In this document: piece after piece, positions 36,027 to 49,146 of the stretch | Layout: each line of letters begins with the position of its first letter | Numbering within the stretch: the stretch's first letter is position 1 | Assembly: GCA_020081605.1 (NCBI GenBank) | Contig: JAHREC010000049.1 | Coordinates: 1,426,001 to 1,490,000 of the forward strand | DNA: 64,000 nt | Source of the DNA: Albifimbria verrucaria | Taxonomy: Eukaryota; Ascomycota; Sordariomycetes; Hypocreales; Stachybotryaceae | Reading direction: 5' to 3' | Notes under the pieces: generated by a model | Told to the model about the DNA's origin: nothing | Seen by the model: the letters and a program-made list of their open reading frames with translations, nothing else | Databases searched by the model: none | Position numbers and translations under genes: made by a program

Positions 36027-38465
36027 GTCTAAGATCTAAGACAGAAGAACTTGAGACAAAGTTAGTTTGCAGGTCGAGAGAAGGCGGACATCTATATAAA
36101 GTCACGCAGAGCTTTGGTCTAATCGTGCCACCACGTTTTTTCGAACAATTGAGGTGCTTACAGAGCTCGGTAGAGCTCGGCGACGGATCACTGGACGTTA
36201 CTTACAGTGTCGAACCACGAGCGGGGAACTGCGGGAGCTTCAGCTCGTGTTGGGACGTGGAGAGCTTAGGCAGAGCCGAACTGCGGAGCCCAGTAGCTCT
36301 GTGAAGCGGCTACTTAAAGTTCGACGGAACAGAACGAGAATAGCGCCGTCAACAACGATGAGCGACGGACGGGTAGCTCGTCCAGGCGCCGGGCAAGATA
36401 GGAGTGGAGCGAGAGAAGAACAGGTTGAGCACGAGCGCCAGCACCAGGAGTGAGGGCAGATGGAGGTGGGGGTCAGGACCAAGGTCAACAAGGAGAATGG
36501 CGACACGGACAGAAGAAGGAGGAGGAGGAGGAGGACGAGGAGGAGGAGGGAAAGCGCAAGCAATAAGAGCAAGAGATAAGAGAGGCAGCACGGAGGGAAC
36601 AAGCACGAACCAAAAGGTTGATTGGAATGGGCTGACTTACATGCTCGCTCACGTCACTGACGACACCAGCCAGGACGCGCTGCACCTCCACTCTCTGGTT
36701 GTACCTCTGTGAGCAGCAGAAGCGGGGGTGAGGGTGAAGGCGAGGGCAAGGAAGAGGCAGAGGCAGAGGGTGAGGGTGAGAGCTTGCCATCCATAGCTTG
36801 CCATAGCTGCATATGGTGAAGCAACCGGACGCCGTATTCTAAGAATGGCTTCATCCAAGAACGAACCACGCGGTCTAAGTGGTTGCCATCCCTCCCTACC
36901 CCCGGACCTTGAAGCATGAGCTCCAGGGAATGGAAAAAAAGCGGATAGGCCACACACCCATCCATCCATCTGCTGTATCCATTCATACCGGACACACCCA
37001 TACCCTCCCTGGCGCTGCCTGCTTGCGGTTCGCAGAGAGATGCCTCCTCGTCAGACATGCACGAGCAGCATGCAGCTTGCCGGAAAGAACAGCTGCATGG
37101 TGCATTGGCTCCCCATGTCGCCGGCAGTAATTTCTGTCGATGCGAGGTGAAGTAGAGATGTGGTAGATGGGCGTTTGGTAGGTAAGTAGGTAGGTATGAC
37201 TGGGGAGCTGTCCTACGATCGATCGTGGAGGGGGTTCAAGGTAAGCAACAGCTCGTCTGTACAAAGTACTTGTGGATTGTTACACATGGCCCAAGGATTT
37301 TTAAGGTCTATTTAACTCTGCTTGGGTAGCAGGTACTCCATGGCTCGATACCACCAGGGGCAGCAAGCATCGAAGCTGTTGGCCCATGTCTCCTCTCCTC
37401 ATCCTCCCATGTCCAAACATGCTCGGCAATGCGGGGCATCGTCATTCAGCAGCCAAAGCCATGCAATGCCTCCCGGTCGGCTCCGCTGCCCACCAGATGC
37501 AACAGCGTACTATGTACGAAGAAATGACAGTACGCACAGCACAGCGCTTGGATATGGCGCATGCGGCGGGCCAGAGGCGTCCGAGGGTGCCACCGGTGCC
37601 CCCTCCCACCCTCCATTAGCTCTAGTACGAGATGGCGGCATCTGTGCCTTAACGTTAGATACTGGACAGCGCTGCACAACGCGTGTTGCAACCACAAGTC
37701 CTCTCACCGGTCTACATCACGCAAGGATCACCGGGCAAACCCCGTACGTGCTTCTCATCCCGTCCCTGCCGGCACAGCTACCTAGGTCACAGGGCACACT
37801 TTTACCGTCTTGGGCTTGCGCCAACGAGGACCACGCTTTCATGCCGTGCAAACCAGTCTGATCATATTGACCCTGAGGCATTGTCTTCTTTCAGAACTCT
37901 GTACAAAAAGAGCCGTATTCGACTCGTCAAATAGCAGGAACCGGCTCGTGGACTACCCGTCCCCTGGGCTCCAACCCATCTTGCTCGCTTGCCATATCCA
38001 ACCGTCCCATCATCCCATCGTCCCTGCTGACAAAACCCACTCCGGGAGATGAGGTGCCGACGTTGCAGTCACCCGACTCCATTGAACTCCGTTGCCCGTG
38101 GTGGCCCACGATCTCTGCCGTGGCCTCGAAAGGTATCTCCGTCACAGGCCTCCGCGGCCTTAAGCCTCTAGATCTCTACAGAATCAGATGGCAGCTTCGG
38201 TCTGGAATTGCGTGCGCCCTCTTTCCGAGGCGCCCTAAATCGCCGCCTCCCGGATGCACGCGGTTTCGAGAGATGTAATTATGTAGAGCGACCAATATAT
38301 TGACCGCGCCAAACAAGAGCCAGCCGACCCAACCAACGCCGCTCCAAGCGCCAATAAGGGCGCTCAGGCACAAGACTCCCAAACTCCAATTATGCTGCAG
38401 GCGCTTGCTCTGTTGCAAGGAAACTGCTATATCAAAACGTTTACTAGTAACGCTGTATCAACTTT
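36027..38465. other. Intergenic region upstream of glycogen phosphorylase
   Basis: Contains the phosphorylase promoter, which is purine-rich on the + strand around 36,300-36,600 with a GGA repeat, and the 3' side of the G-alpha gene. No coding exon can be supported. Confidence 0.55.
36517..36549. repeat. (GGA)n purine microsatellite
   Basis: GGA repeat with one interruption (ACG), about 500 bp upstream of the phosphorylase start. CCT-rich on the gene strand. Confidence 0.85.
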
Positions 38466-39833
38466 TCAAAGAATTCCCGAATCCTTGAGCGCGTTATTCA
38501 AAATGGTTTCCTTCACTGCCGCGAAGACAAGACGAATATTCGAGGTATCAGTTGCCTGTGTCAAACTGTGCTCAAGTTAGAATCGCTGCGGGATAGCTGT
38601 GGAGGGGGTACCATGGTTCTTACTGAGGATAGAGGTTAAGGTGTGCCCTGTTCACCTGGTTGAATCGCCACAGCAGATACTTGGCGGCCTTGTTCACGTC
38701 GTTGCCACCCGAGTAGTCCGGGAAGTAGTTGCCCAGAGGGATCGCCCCAGTTTCTGTTTGAAGATATCGACCTTGTTGAGGAAGAGGATTATGCTGGTTC
38801 TCATGAACCATCTCGAGTTGACGACCGAATCAAAGAGTAGTAAGCTTTCCATCATTCGATTCTGCAGACAATGTCAGTATCGTTTGCCCATGCGCACTTC
38901 TCTATTCCTGCCCATCAGCTGGGGGTCACAAACCTGCGTGCTTTCCTCAAGAAGGACCTGGTCATATTCACTGAGCGCCACGCAGAATATAATCGACGTG
39001 ACGTTTTCAAAACAATGAATCCACTTCTTTCTCTCACTACGTTGGCCACCCACATCAAACATGCTGCGTTTGTGTTAGCTACTCGTGACTCGGTATCAAA
39101 ATCATTGTCATAACGTACTGGATGCTTAGTTGACCCATCTGGAAGCGTGTTTCGTATATACCGGTCGTCTTGGTACGTGCCCGGAGCACGTCCATCTCGC
39201 TGGGAAGGTAGTCGGGGCTACGATCCGCATGACTTCTTGGAAAAAACTAGATTGAGGATATGTTAGAGGAAAGTTATAGGTAGTCTCGGACGACAGCTGG
39301 AACTTACTATTCTGCCGAGTCCATCAAATAGAACTCGGTCTGATGCTCCATCAGCTCTTCCCGGGCTGGGTCGTTCCATATTGAACGCACGGCCACGCCG
39401 ACTTGGGGTCGATGTGTGCTTGGGGCCCGGACTCTGCTTGGTAGTGCATCAAGAACTCGGCGTACCGTCGGTTCTCGGCGTTGTGTGGCTCGATGTCGAA
39501 CTGTTGCATGGCGGTGATGACGGCTTTGGCGCACTCGACCAAGTTCTTGAACACGGTCGGTCGATAGTTATATAACTCATCTTCGTTGTATCCCTTCAGA
39601 TGAATGATCTTCATCTGTTTCACGATGGTTGACTTTCCACTCTCACCCGATCCTGGTAGGGGCGCGTGTTAGAAATGGAACGTAGTTGGAGAAGTTGGGG
39701 CAAACTCACCTAATAGCAGAATTTTGCATTCTTTACGTAGCCTTTTCGAGTCCTCCTCGAGGACTCTGTCTATCGCTTGGCTTTTCTTCTTCTGCTCCAA
39801 CTCCTCCGTGTTTGTGCTCATGCAGGAACCCAT
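38466..39833 (-). CDS. gna3: Heterotrimeric G-protein alpha subunit, GNA-3/MagA group
   Basis: Membrane-anchored GTPase acting upstream of adenylyl cyclase in nutrient sensing, conidiation and sexual development (known for Neurospora GNA-3). Six exons: 39833-39710, 39652-39308, 39246-39119, 39063-38934, 38861-38624 and 38565-38466. G boxes: GSGESGKST (split by intron 1), R-x-K-T-T-G, DVGGQR, NKVD and TQATDT; C-terminus KDSGIL. N-terminal MGSCM gives the Gly2 myristoylation and Cys4 palmitoylation sites, which is why I take the ATG at 39833 and not the in-frame upstream ATG at 39875. The [15 protein letters not shown]-terminus and lack of a pertussis-toxin Cys fit group III. Three one-base losses: base near 39402 (AHIDPK-VGV), near 39213 (VAP-DYLP) and C run 38744-38747 (KLG-AIPLG). 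Repaired length is 355 residues. Confidence 0.97.
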
Positions 39834-42800
39834 GTCTGCTATCGTTGAGATGCAAAACCGCACCGGTCGATGCAAGAACGGTTTGATGATTTAGTGATAG
39901 AATGGATCAGTAGATCGAAGGCGATTGCGCCAGTCACTGGCACATGATCGTAGACCAGCCACGGCAGCCGTCGGGTGCAAGGAGATGGTCGTCCCAAGAT
40001 CGGGAGGTCAGAAGCGCGACAATCGATAGAGTCCGCGCGTCTATCGATGGTCAACGAAGCGTCGCCAGTGGCCGCAGGTCAAGCGAGCTCTAGCTGCAGG
40101 TCAAGGTGGAGAGTCGGTAGGCCGGAGCCGGCACGGACGGAGAGAGGCAGGAAATGGCGATGGCGGGTTATAATGGAGGCGGAGGTATCGCGGCGACAAG
40201 TAAGAGGAAGCGATCAACGTCGTCGTCGAAGGTTCAGTCTGACCGGCTGGTTCGTGGCAATAGCAACAGGCTGCACCATGGAGCAAGGCGATGCCAGGCG
40301 GATAACGGCGGCGGCGGCGGAAGGGGAGGCGTTGGTGGTGGCACCAATTGGCGTCGAGCGGTAGTTGCTGCTAGATGCGGAGGTAATGCCCAACAATTCA
40401 AAGCGAGCTTCTAGGCCCCTCGAGGATGGGTGTTGAGAGGATCGTATTCTGTCAGGGCGAGATGGGGAAGGGGATGGAGAGGAAGGAAGAAAGAAAGGCA
40501 AAAGAAAATAGAATGACACGCAGAGGATGAGAGGAGGAGAGCCTGGGAGGGTTTGGCAATCCTTGGACTGGCGGAGAGGATCAGGTGCTAGGAAGTGCGG
40601 TAGAGTGCGGTACGTAGTAGCGAGTGGTAGGTACAGGTAGGGAAGGCGAGGCGAGGCAAGGCGAGGTAAGGCAGGCTAAGGTGTCTGAACGTATCCACCG
40701 GGGTAGGCAGCGGTACCAACCGAATGTTGACGTTGCTAGCAGGATCTGGATGGGTAGGTACCTCGGGGTCTCGTTGAAGTATGGACCCTGCCAACGGCGA
40801 GATCAGAGGAGGAAAATAGAATTGGGAGTAGGAAGAGGCCAAGAAATGCCGACAAGTGTAGATCACAAACAGGCAGGCCGTTAGGAGCAGGGCATGGCAG
40901 AGCAGAAAAGAGCGGAGCGCAGCACGGCGCAGGGCCTTTCTTTGACTCGGATGCGCAAAGTCGAGCCGGGCATCTGAAAGCAGCCTTCACACAAAAGGCT
41001 CTCGGGGTGTGTGAGCGTGTGGGAGGGAGGGGACAAGAGAAGAGGCGCTGGCTAGTCCACCTCGACGTACGGAGACAGACAGCAAGTCGACAGCCCCGGA
41101 GTTAGCTTGAGTGGGTAATGTACTGTAGCTTTGGCTCTATGCGGGCTTAGTGCAGCGTGTCTGACGTACGAGCGCCGTGACTAGCACCTTGGCTCTAATC
41201 TGCGCTGGCCTTGACGCCCTTGAGCCTGCGACAGCCAGTGGTTGGGGCCTTCACAGGGTACTTTGAGCATCCGCCTGAGCGTGAGGGCCCGCCGTGGAGG
41301 GAGCTTGGACAAGGGGGTTTTTTCTTGAGGAAGCACGAGAACGCCCAGACAGGGACGATGACTAGGAGACAGGACGAGACGAGACGAGGCGCGAAGAGAA
41401 AAGCAAAGAAACAGATAAAGGCAAAGTTACCTTGGACGCTTGATGTTCGTCTGCTGTTACCAGTTATAGCACCGAGGCTCGGCCTGCTCTCTCTGACTGC
41501 ATGGGGGTAGCTGGTAGCTGGCAAGTACCTGCACAGAAGCGCCATGTCAGAGGCACTTGGGGGTCGGCTCGGTACAGGGTCCGTGAGAGTTCCATCCGGT
41601 ACCCGCTACGTGCGACTACCCGGCCAGCTACCGCGACGGAACATTTGGGGCTGGTCCAAAACGTGGGAGGTAGGTAGGTGGTTTTCCCAAGATGGGGATT
41701 GGATGGGGGCCAAACCAGATGGAACCTTAATTCGCACGCAAATGGACCGACAAATGTACCTCACGTCTTCAGCAAAACCACCCCGATGCTACGGGACGAC
41801 TACTATGTGCAGCAGCTCATCTATGAACCAAATGGACCGAAAGGCAAGCAAAAGAAAGTTCTGCTCGACATTGGGGTCTGAGCGCACGTCCACAGCGGCA
41901 GGCCCATTGCCCGAACACCCCTACATCTGTCTCAACCGGACATGCTGCGTCGCAGGCTTGAGCTCCAGATTGCGCCCAAATCGGCACACCGGACATTTTC
42001 GCTCATCAGTCTCCAGACCGCCTTCCACTTGGCTGCCTGTGGCTGTTCCAATCACTCATTGGGATGCTTTTTTTTATTTTATTTTTGTTTCCTTACAAAA
42101 CTTTTTTGTTTATTTTTATTTTCTTATCGTTTCTTTGCTTTTCCTTTTTCTAATTTCCACTGCTCAATTTTCTTTTATTATATCTATTGTATTTTTTACT
42201 ACACCACTTTCTTGCCTCGGCATCAAAGTCCGTAGACAGGACGGGAGACGATAGTATACGTAGTTACCAAACCGTTGACGACATTCTTTGGACACACCCA
42301 ATGCCTGCCATGACTGTCTGTCCCCGAGTCAAACATGCAGTTTGACCGACCGCCCTGGGATCAGCCGGGTAGACGCTTATGTGAGGCGGGCTCCTATTGC
42401 CTACTGCCTACTGCCTACTGCCCACTGCTCTCTACCCTCTGCCCTCTTTTCGCTCTTTGATGATCTGCTGCTCCCGACAATGACGAGCTAGTCAGCCCTC
42501 GTTAGCGCGCCTCGTGTTGGTCCTGTTTGCCCTCCGGTCTTCCGACTTTTCTTTCCTCAGCCGTATTTGCCAGGACCAGGCTTGGATCGACGTCTTTCAC
42601 ACTTTCCAGCCGAGGCTTGTACTGTACAAAAAGAGGAAAAAGGAAAAAGACAACAAACAGCCATGCCCAATAGACTCGGTGGTGCGCCGCATCTGCTACA
42701 CGCTCCCGCGCCCCTGTCAATGCCCAAAAGCAATGTCAAGACAAGTCTCCGATGCCCTTTGTTTACTTTTACTGAGCCATGCCGTTTTGCTTTTCGACGC

Positions 42801-45800
42801 TCGGTCATGTTGCGGGGCTCAATTTCTCCCAACTTCAGCCAGCGGCCTTGGGGCTCAAGGTCCAGCAGGGGATCGCTGATGAAACCTCGTCATGTTGTCT
42901 TTCCACAACCCCTGTCTCACCAAAGACCACGAGGCATGGGGTAGCCCTACCATAGATCCAGCACTCGCCAGCACTGACGCTGATCGTTTGATTACCCTCG
43001 CTGGCGACCCCATGTCCAGGCCACTTCGTAGAGACCCTGACTGGCCCACCAACGTCCTATGGATCGCCCAATGCCCCAAGGAACATGCCCGAAATAGGTC
43101 GGCGCTTACTCCAAATCACCCAGGCTTCTGCCGCCGAAACCAGGTCGTCGTCGCATCTGGAGTCGTGGGCAACCACGGCATTGGTCTGTAGATGCCTACT
43201 CTTGTACACGCTTGCGAAATCCTTCCATCCTCGTCTGTGGCCGAGCACAGCGCGCACCACGAACCCTAGGTTATGCCGGCTCGACACGTTGCAGTTCCTC
43301 GTGCGACAACTCACATCTCCAACACAGTCAGATGCTCTACTACCCGACAGGGAACACACGTGGTCTCAATTTAACGGCGCAGCAGCCCTTGTTCCTCGCT
43401 TGCCCCAATGGAGATGAAATCATACCGATGAAGAAGCCCCTAGTAGGGTTGGCAAATGAAGAAGCTCACCTTTCAGGAGAGATGGAGAACGTGCTCGACT
43501 CGGAGCTTCTTTCTTGCATCTCGGAACCACGGCCACGACGAGGGCACTCTAAAACATGCCAAGGGTCTGATCTACGTAGGGTCTTGTTGCACCAACATCC
43601 AATGCACTTTTGACTTTTGCATTTGTGAATTTTCTACCTACCCAAGAGACGAGCCGGGCTTTCTTTGCCAGTTGCGTCGAAATCAACCGATGGATTCGAA
43701 TGAAAACGCGCACGCCGAGCATCCGCCCTTTGACTTGAGCTGAGCAACCCCCAAAATAGGAACAAGGTGACAGCGCGCGCCACCAACCGCGTACGTCGGT
43801 GAGGCGACTGATGAGGATTGGCCTGAAGCAAGACGTGTGACAGCTGTGCTGTTCAGCGGCGGTACCAATACCAAGAGCAGCATGAGCATGACTAACGGAT
43901 CAGATCCTTGCTGCGTGGAAACCTTCCAGAAGCCCGTAACTCAGAGGATGATGGCGCTGCGGTCAGCTCGGCCATGTCCTACCAATGCATCCTGGTGTTT
44001 TGAGAACTCTGCAGATGCTTTGCAGCAATGCAAACTACGTGTTTCCAGGTAGCTATGTGCGAGTTTACTAGGGCAAGGCTACCTCACCGCAACTCAATGA
44101 AATCATACCACGGGGTGTTGATTGCCACCGAAGGCGGTCAAATGCCTTTGGCCCTCAATAGAGACAAACTTATTCGGATGAGCATATGTTGTCAGCCTCG
44201 CAACCCCCAAAAAGGGTATTCGTTTGATCCGAAAGCCCATTCTACCACAACCAACAGTCGCTATGCCCAACCGACCCATCATGAACAGCATTTCGTGCAC
44301 CATGGGAATCTTGGGAGAGAAGACGGGGTAGGTTTGCCTGGGAAAACAGTTCTAACAACCCAGAAGGAAGTACGGAACAAGGGAGCAACGAAAATCCACT
44401 TTTCTCTCTTCCGCTTACTGTTGTCTGTGTTAGCTCACCACCAGCGGATCAGTCTCGTTCTCTCACCTTCACCCGGTGGCCGGGAAGTGGACTTGCGCTA
44501 AGTTGCGGGAAACCGTGCACTGTTGTGGATGCGAGGCCGCACCAATGATACTAAGCCAGATCCATTGGTTTCATCCTTTCCTCTTCGTCGGATGCATCAG
44601 GGCGCAAGGCCTGAAACCTGGGATGCATGGCTGCTAGGCGAAGTGCCTGTATCACATTGGCACGAATCCTATCTATATGAAGGGACTCTATAGACCTCTT
44701 ACTGACGGAGAGGAACAAGTCTCACATGAGTGGATAGTTAGTAGAAGACCTATTGCCCCGGGATATGCAATGGTAAACCTCCAGCACTCACGCCATGAGG
44801 AGACATGGCTCTGTTTGCCTAGAAATAATCGGTGCGATATGACCACTGATCAAGGTTTCCATGACCAGGACTCAATGTGGAAAATGCAAGACATCTGCAT
44901 GTGAATCTGAGGGGTAGGTCAAATAAGTTCATGATTGTCCTGTTCCAGCTTGTGCCTCTGACATCAAGAAACCACCACCTTTCTTGGCACTCAAGGCCTA
45001 ACCATGGGCGAGTGGAAGGCTGAAAGCCGCGGTATCAGCCGACTTGGCTCGATTTGTTAGTGGCTCTGGCAGTGGTAAACAATAAACTTGACCTTTCCAT
45101 GGCCTTGGATCAATTGGTGATTGATTCAACTGGGGCAGCCAATCAGGTGGCATGTGTTTCGAGAACCTGAGCACTTGTGAAAATTGTCGAATGTGAAGTT
45201 AGATCCGACAGAATAATGGACAGGCGACTTTTCGCCTGCAATTTCTCCTTTCCTACGTTTGGAATGATGTGAGATGGTGCCTGGTGTTTTCCATGCTTTG
45301 CTAGGAAATGATTCTGTTTGTAGTTACACGCCAAGATCCTAGAGCTGCAAACACGTGACAGCTCGAGTCCTGTGATGATGGCGGGGCTTGACCACTTTGC
45401 GATTTCAATTCGCCCATCGCACCAAAACCTGGACAGCTCGCAGCGTGGTCCACGAGACCGGTGTAAGCTGTAAGCTGGATCAATTGGGACTCGAAACCGC
45501 TCGCGGCTTGCAACCTCGAATCTTGCACTCCTTGCTTATCTCTACATTTCAGCGACTCGGGGCATGGCGAAGCGGGGCATGGCATACTACGATAAACAAC
45601 ATCACGACGATTGACCTTATTCTGCGACTGCATCTCCTTGATTGTCAGCACTTCTCGACTTAGTAATCGGTTCACTCTCCCGAACCAACTTACCTCGATT
45701 TCTTCTTCCCTGGCTTTCGGTGCCGTCGCCCCAACCTCCGCTTTCGGACACGTCTAGAAACTGTTGCGTCCTTGGGTCGAGAGCTTTGGCTGTTTGCTCT

Positions 45801-46126
45801 CTCTCCAAACGGTCGCTTGTGTCCGGGAACCAGATTGGCGATTGCACGGCATATCTTTAAGCGATAAACCTACGATACGAAACCTTTGATACCACACTCA
45901 ATTACTGGCTTCTCGTCCCCACAGCTGTTTTTCGAGCGCGAGATTAAGCCAGCTCGGGGACATTACCAAGGACGCCTTCCCGGTATCACACCAGTCGGCG
46001 ACTTGGTCTCAAATCTAGGCAACGTACCAGGCTGCACTGCGCATGGCCTAGTCAGACAAGACGAGGAGAGCTGGAACTTTCAAGGAATTTGTCGCGCTAG
46101 GACCAGAAAGAGTTGGGATAACAAAG
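39834..46126. other. 6.3-kb gene-free divergent region between G-alpha and AVL9
   Basis: The longest interval without a recognisable gene. Around 40,100-40,550 the + strand is purine-rich (C/T-rich on the G-alpha strand). A T-rich tract lies at 42,067-42,210. Many reading frames of 60-170 codons occur, but none shows a family motif, consistent codon pattern or splice-linked partner. It could hold long 5' leaders, non-coding RNA or fast-evolving small genes that I cannot support. Confidence 0.5.
42067..42210. repeat. T-rich low-complexity tract
   Basis: About 145 bases made mostly of T runs broken by single A, G or C, on the + strand of otherwise mixed intergenic DNA. Confidence 0.85.
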
Positions 46127-48528
46127 ATGAGCACAGAAGCGAGCGACACTTTGCCGGATGTCCCCGGAGTTCGACACCGGCAATTCTGTCGCCCATCCCG
46201 CCTCCACAGCCCGCTACACCGTCAAAGATCGACTTTACTCCGCTTGTGACGGTGGTTGATTTTCACCATGCCCGAGGACCAGAAGTCGAGGCTTGGTTCG
46301 GAGCTGAAGAAGGCAAGGACCCTGCCGTAGAGCATGGCTGGTCACTGTTACCTTTCATGGCACTGAGTGATGGCGCCCATGCGTAAGTTACCTCTCCTGC
46401 GAACATGTTGTAAGATGCGCCGGGGCAAAAGCTCACTGTGTCTAGATCGGAGGAGGATTTCTCATATTTTACCTTGTTGCGACCCCAGACCGGCAGTGAA
46501 CCGGCAACGTCCTTGTTCGGTATATCGTGCACTCGGCAGCTTGACTCGTCCCAGTTAATTAACCGCCCGCCTGATGTTACACGGTCAACGGTACAGAAAG
46601 CCGTTGTGGTGATAGCAGATAGCCCTCAGTTTTTCGGTATGTTGCGCGAACGCCTGGGGATAGTGACACACGCGTGGTTCGCGCAGTGCGATTTTACCGA
46701 TGTCGAAATTCTGCGAAGGTTCCAGGAGAGCCTTGCAGACGAAAAGGCACGCGGTGTGTTGAAAGAGGAGGCTGAGCGCGACCAGCACTTGGGTATGAGT
46801 CTTCGAGAGCTTATCCACGAATTCAAGTGGCAGACGCTCGTCCTGCTGAAGTGTTGCTTGCTTCAACCAAAGGTAAGACGCTTGCTCTAACCAGGCATGT
46901 GCAAGGCTCACGTAGTGTAGATGCTCTTCTTTGGATCCCGCTGCGACCGCTTGTGCATGGTGCAGTTCTCGTTGGTCTCGTTGATACCTGGTCTGATCCG
47001 CAATCTGCAAGACTGCGCAGACCCCGAGCTAAATAGCTATGAGGCAACCATGTCAAAGCCAACGAGCCTGCAGAGTAGTAATCGTGCCTCGCTCTTGAGC
47101 TACATGGGTCTTCCTCTACAAATTTTCGGCAAGGTATGAGAATCACTTCGTCGCACACTTTGAAATATGACCTGACCAGAAAAAGGGCGGTTTGTTTGGC
47201 CCCTATACCCCCTTCAGCAACTTGACATTCTCGCGGACTTTGGTACCAAATCGTACATTGTCGGTAGCACCAACTCCCTGTTGTTACAGCAAAGAGACCG
47301 CTATAGTGATATCTTGATCAATCTCGACGACAATACAGTTAACATCACGTCTACGTCTCTCAGACAAGCATTGGGACTCACCGCGGCGGATCGACGGTGG
47401 ATAGATTTTCTCACCCAAGAGGTCAACGATACCTGGGACGAAGCTGATCCCAGCAGACCAAAGACATTAGGATACGCTGGCAGTGAGGAGTTTATCAGGT
47501 CACAGTTCGAGGCATACATTCTTGGACTTGTCTCGTCCGTCAAGTTCCATAACTATTTGCAATCGATAGGGGCCAAGAGCGGAAACTCAGCAGCAGAGGC
47601 GGATCCTGCGGTGGACTTTGGGCTGGACTGGGTAGAGGCTTGGATGCGTACCGAGAATTACCGCATGTGGAACGCCCACACCGATGAAAACATATTCGCA
47701 GTGTCCGAGCCAAAGCATCCTTGTGCCGGAGGTCTAACAATCGAAGACATCCAACGCCACATTGCTGAGCAGGTCAAGGATCTTCACCTGGATGAGCGTA
47801 TCGCTCAGGGCCGCGACATGCTCGGTCGTAATATCGCCGCTGGCCGTGAAAAAGCCTCCAGTGTCTTCAATAAGCTGTACTCGGATATGGAATACATGAG
47901 AGAGTCCCAGCGGCGCCGCGCCGAAGAAGCCCGCATGTCAGAGGCGTCCAAACCTCAAACCGATCCACACGCCAGTCAGGCAGCTGCTGATCCCAGCAAA
48001 ACGCAACAGTCTGGGCAGACGGTCGGCGCTCGTGCCGGCAACTTCATGTCTGGCTGGGCATCCTGGGCGGGCGAGAAGCGCAAGGCTGGCGGCTGGGGTG
48101 GTGGCTGGGGCAAGAAACCCGCATCAAAGCAGGGGAGCGAGAAGACCGAGTCGTCGACGGCGCCTGCAAGCCCCACGGAGAAGAACCATCAGTTTGTGGC
48201 CTTGCCAAGTTCTAGGGCGACTGCAAGCGAGGATAACGGTCTAACTCGACCCGCGACGCATGAGAGCTTTGGCGAGAGTATCCTGTCCGGGGCGCGCTCG
48301 TCGAGCGAGCGTCCAACGACCGGCGAGTCCGCAGTTGATGCTGCCTCGGGCACGGCAGCGCCGAGCAAAGAAGCCGTGAAGCCGGTCGAGCAGAAGCAGG
48401 ATCCTGTGAAAGAGGAGGCCACGGCTGCCAAAGAGCAGCTAGAGAAGGCCAAAGAAGCAGACGCTTCCGCTGATGAAGACAAGAAGCCGGTAGAGGCGAA
48501 GCCAGCGTCAAATAATGAGCAGCAATAG
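46127..48528 (+). CDS. avl9: AVL9-like late secretory pathway protein (DENN-related)
   Basis: Homologue of yeast Avl9, needed for a late exocytic step from the Golgi; the family has a DENN-type fold. Exons 46127-46382, 46446-46872, 46921-47133 and 47180-48528, introns of 46-63 nt. Family blocks: VTVVDFHHARGPEVEAWF near residue 45, then WSLLPFMALSDGAHA joined across intron 1 to SEEDFSYFTLL; LSYMGLPLQIFGK joined across intron 3 to GGLFGPYTPLQQLDIL; later SLRQALGLTAADRRWIDFL. The last ~150 residues are a low-complexity K/E/A/S-rich tail, not conserved. Two one-base losses: C run 46162-46165, which connects the MSTEASD start to the conserved frame, and C run 47208-47212 in exon 4. With them the total is 749 codons, 748 residues. 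The first ATG at 46127 is chosen because it gives a compact S/T/P-rich N-terminus; an open frame further upstream lacks conservation. Confidence 0.88.
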
Positions 48529-49146
48529 CCCATCATCTCGACCTGGGACGGTGGCTGCGTAATGACAGATATAAAGTTGGGAAATAGACGCGTATAATGA
48601 CCAATATATTCAGTACATGCTCACATGGGACAATGATAGACTGATTACTAGACATTCACCTCGCGAGAGCCATCTTCTTTTGCTTGAAGTCATGTTTCAT
48701 AATTAACGTCATCGTGGTGTCTGACACCCACGGCAGTGCTCTCTCAAAACCTATCTCTTCCTTGCTGATTCGCTGCGTTGCCTTCCGACTAAAACTCTCC
48801 CCATCAAAACCCCATTTACTTTTCTACGAGACCCTCCTGATCGATGCTGGGCATAGCCTGCCTCTTTCTCCACCCCGTCAACAAGCGGTGTTCTATCCGC
48901 GTAGACATGCATACGTGCCAGTGTTGAATAGATTATCAGATTCCCAGTGTCTATATTATACCTGGATATGTCGTAAACTTGCATATTGCCGTCGTTTCGA
49001 GTATCGCATGCAGGATACCCACGTTCGGCAACCTGGTCTAATCACACACCAACGCTGGGGCGGCAGAATGGCCAACAGCGGTAATCGCAAGTCATCGGCC
49101 GGCCTAAACAAGGCAATTGCTCGTAGGAATAGCAGCGGGATATAAT
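48529..49146. other. Convergent intergenic region AVL9 / cullin
   Basis: Holds both 3' untranslated regions. I see nothing coding. Confidence 0.6.

Noticed and set aside
44028..44501. 157-codon + strand frame in the long G-alpha/AVL9 gap
   Set aside because: No recognisable domain, no splice-linked extension, and similar frames occur by chance throughout the gap.
48684..49145. 153-codon + strand frame between AVL9 and cullin
   Set aside because: Located in the convergent 3' regions, no motif, AT-rich codons; probably chance.
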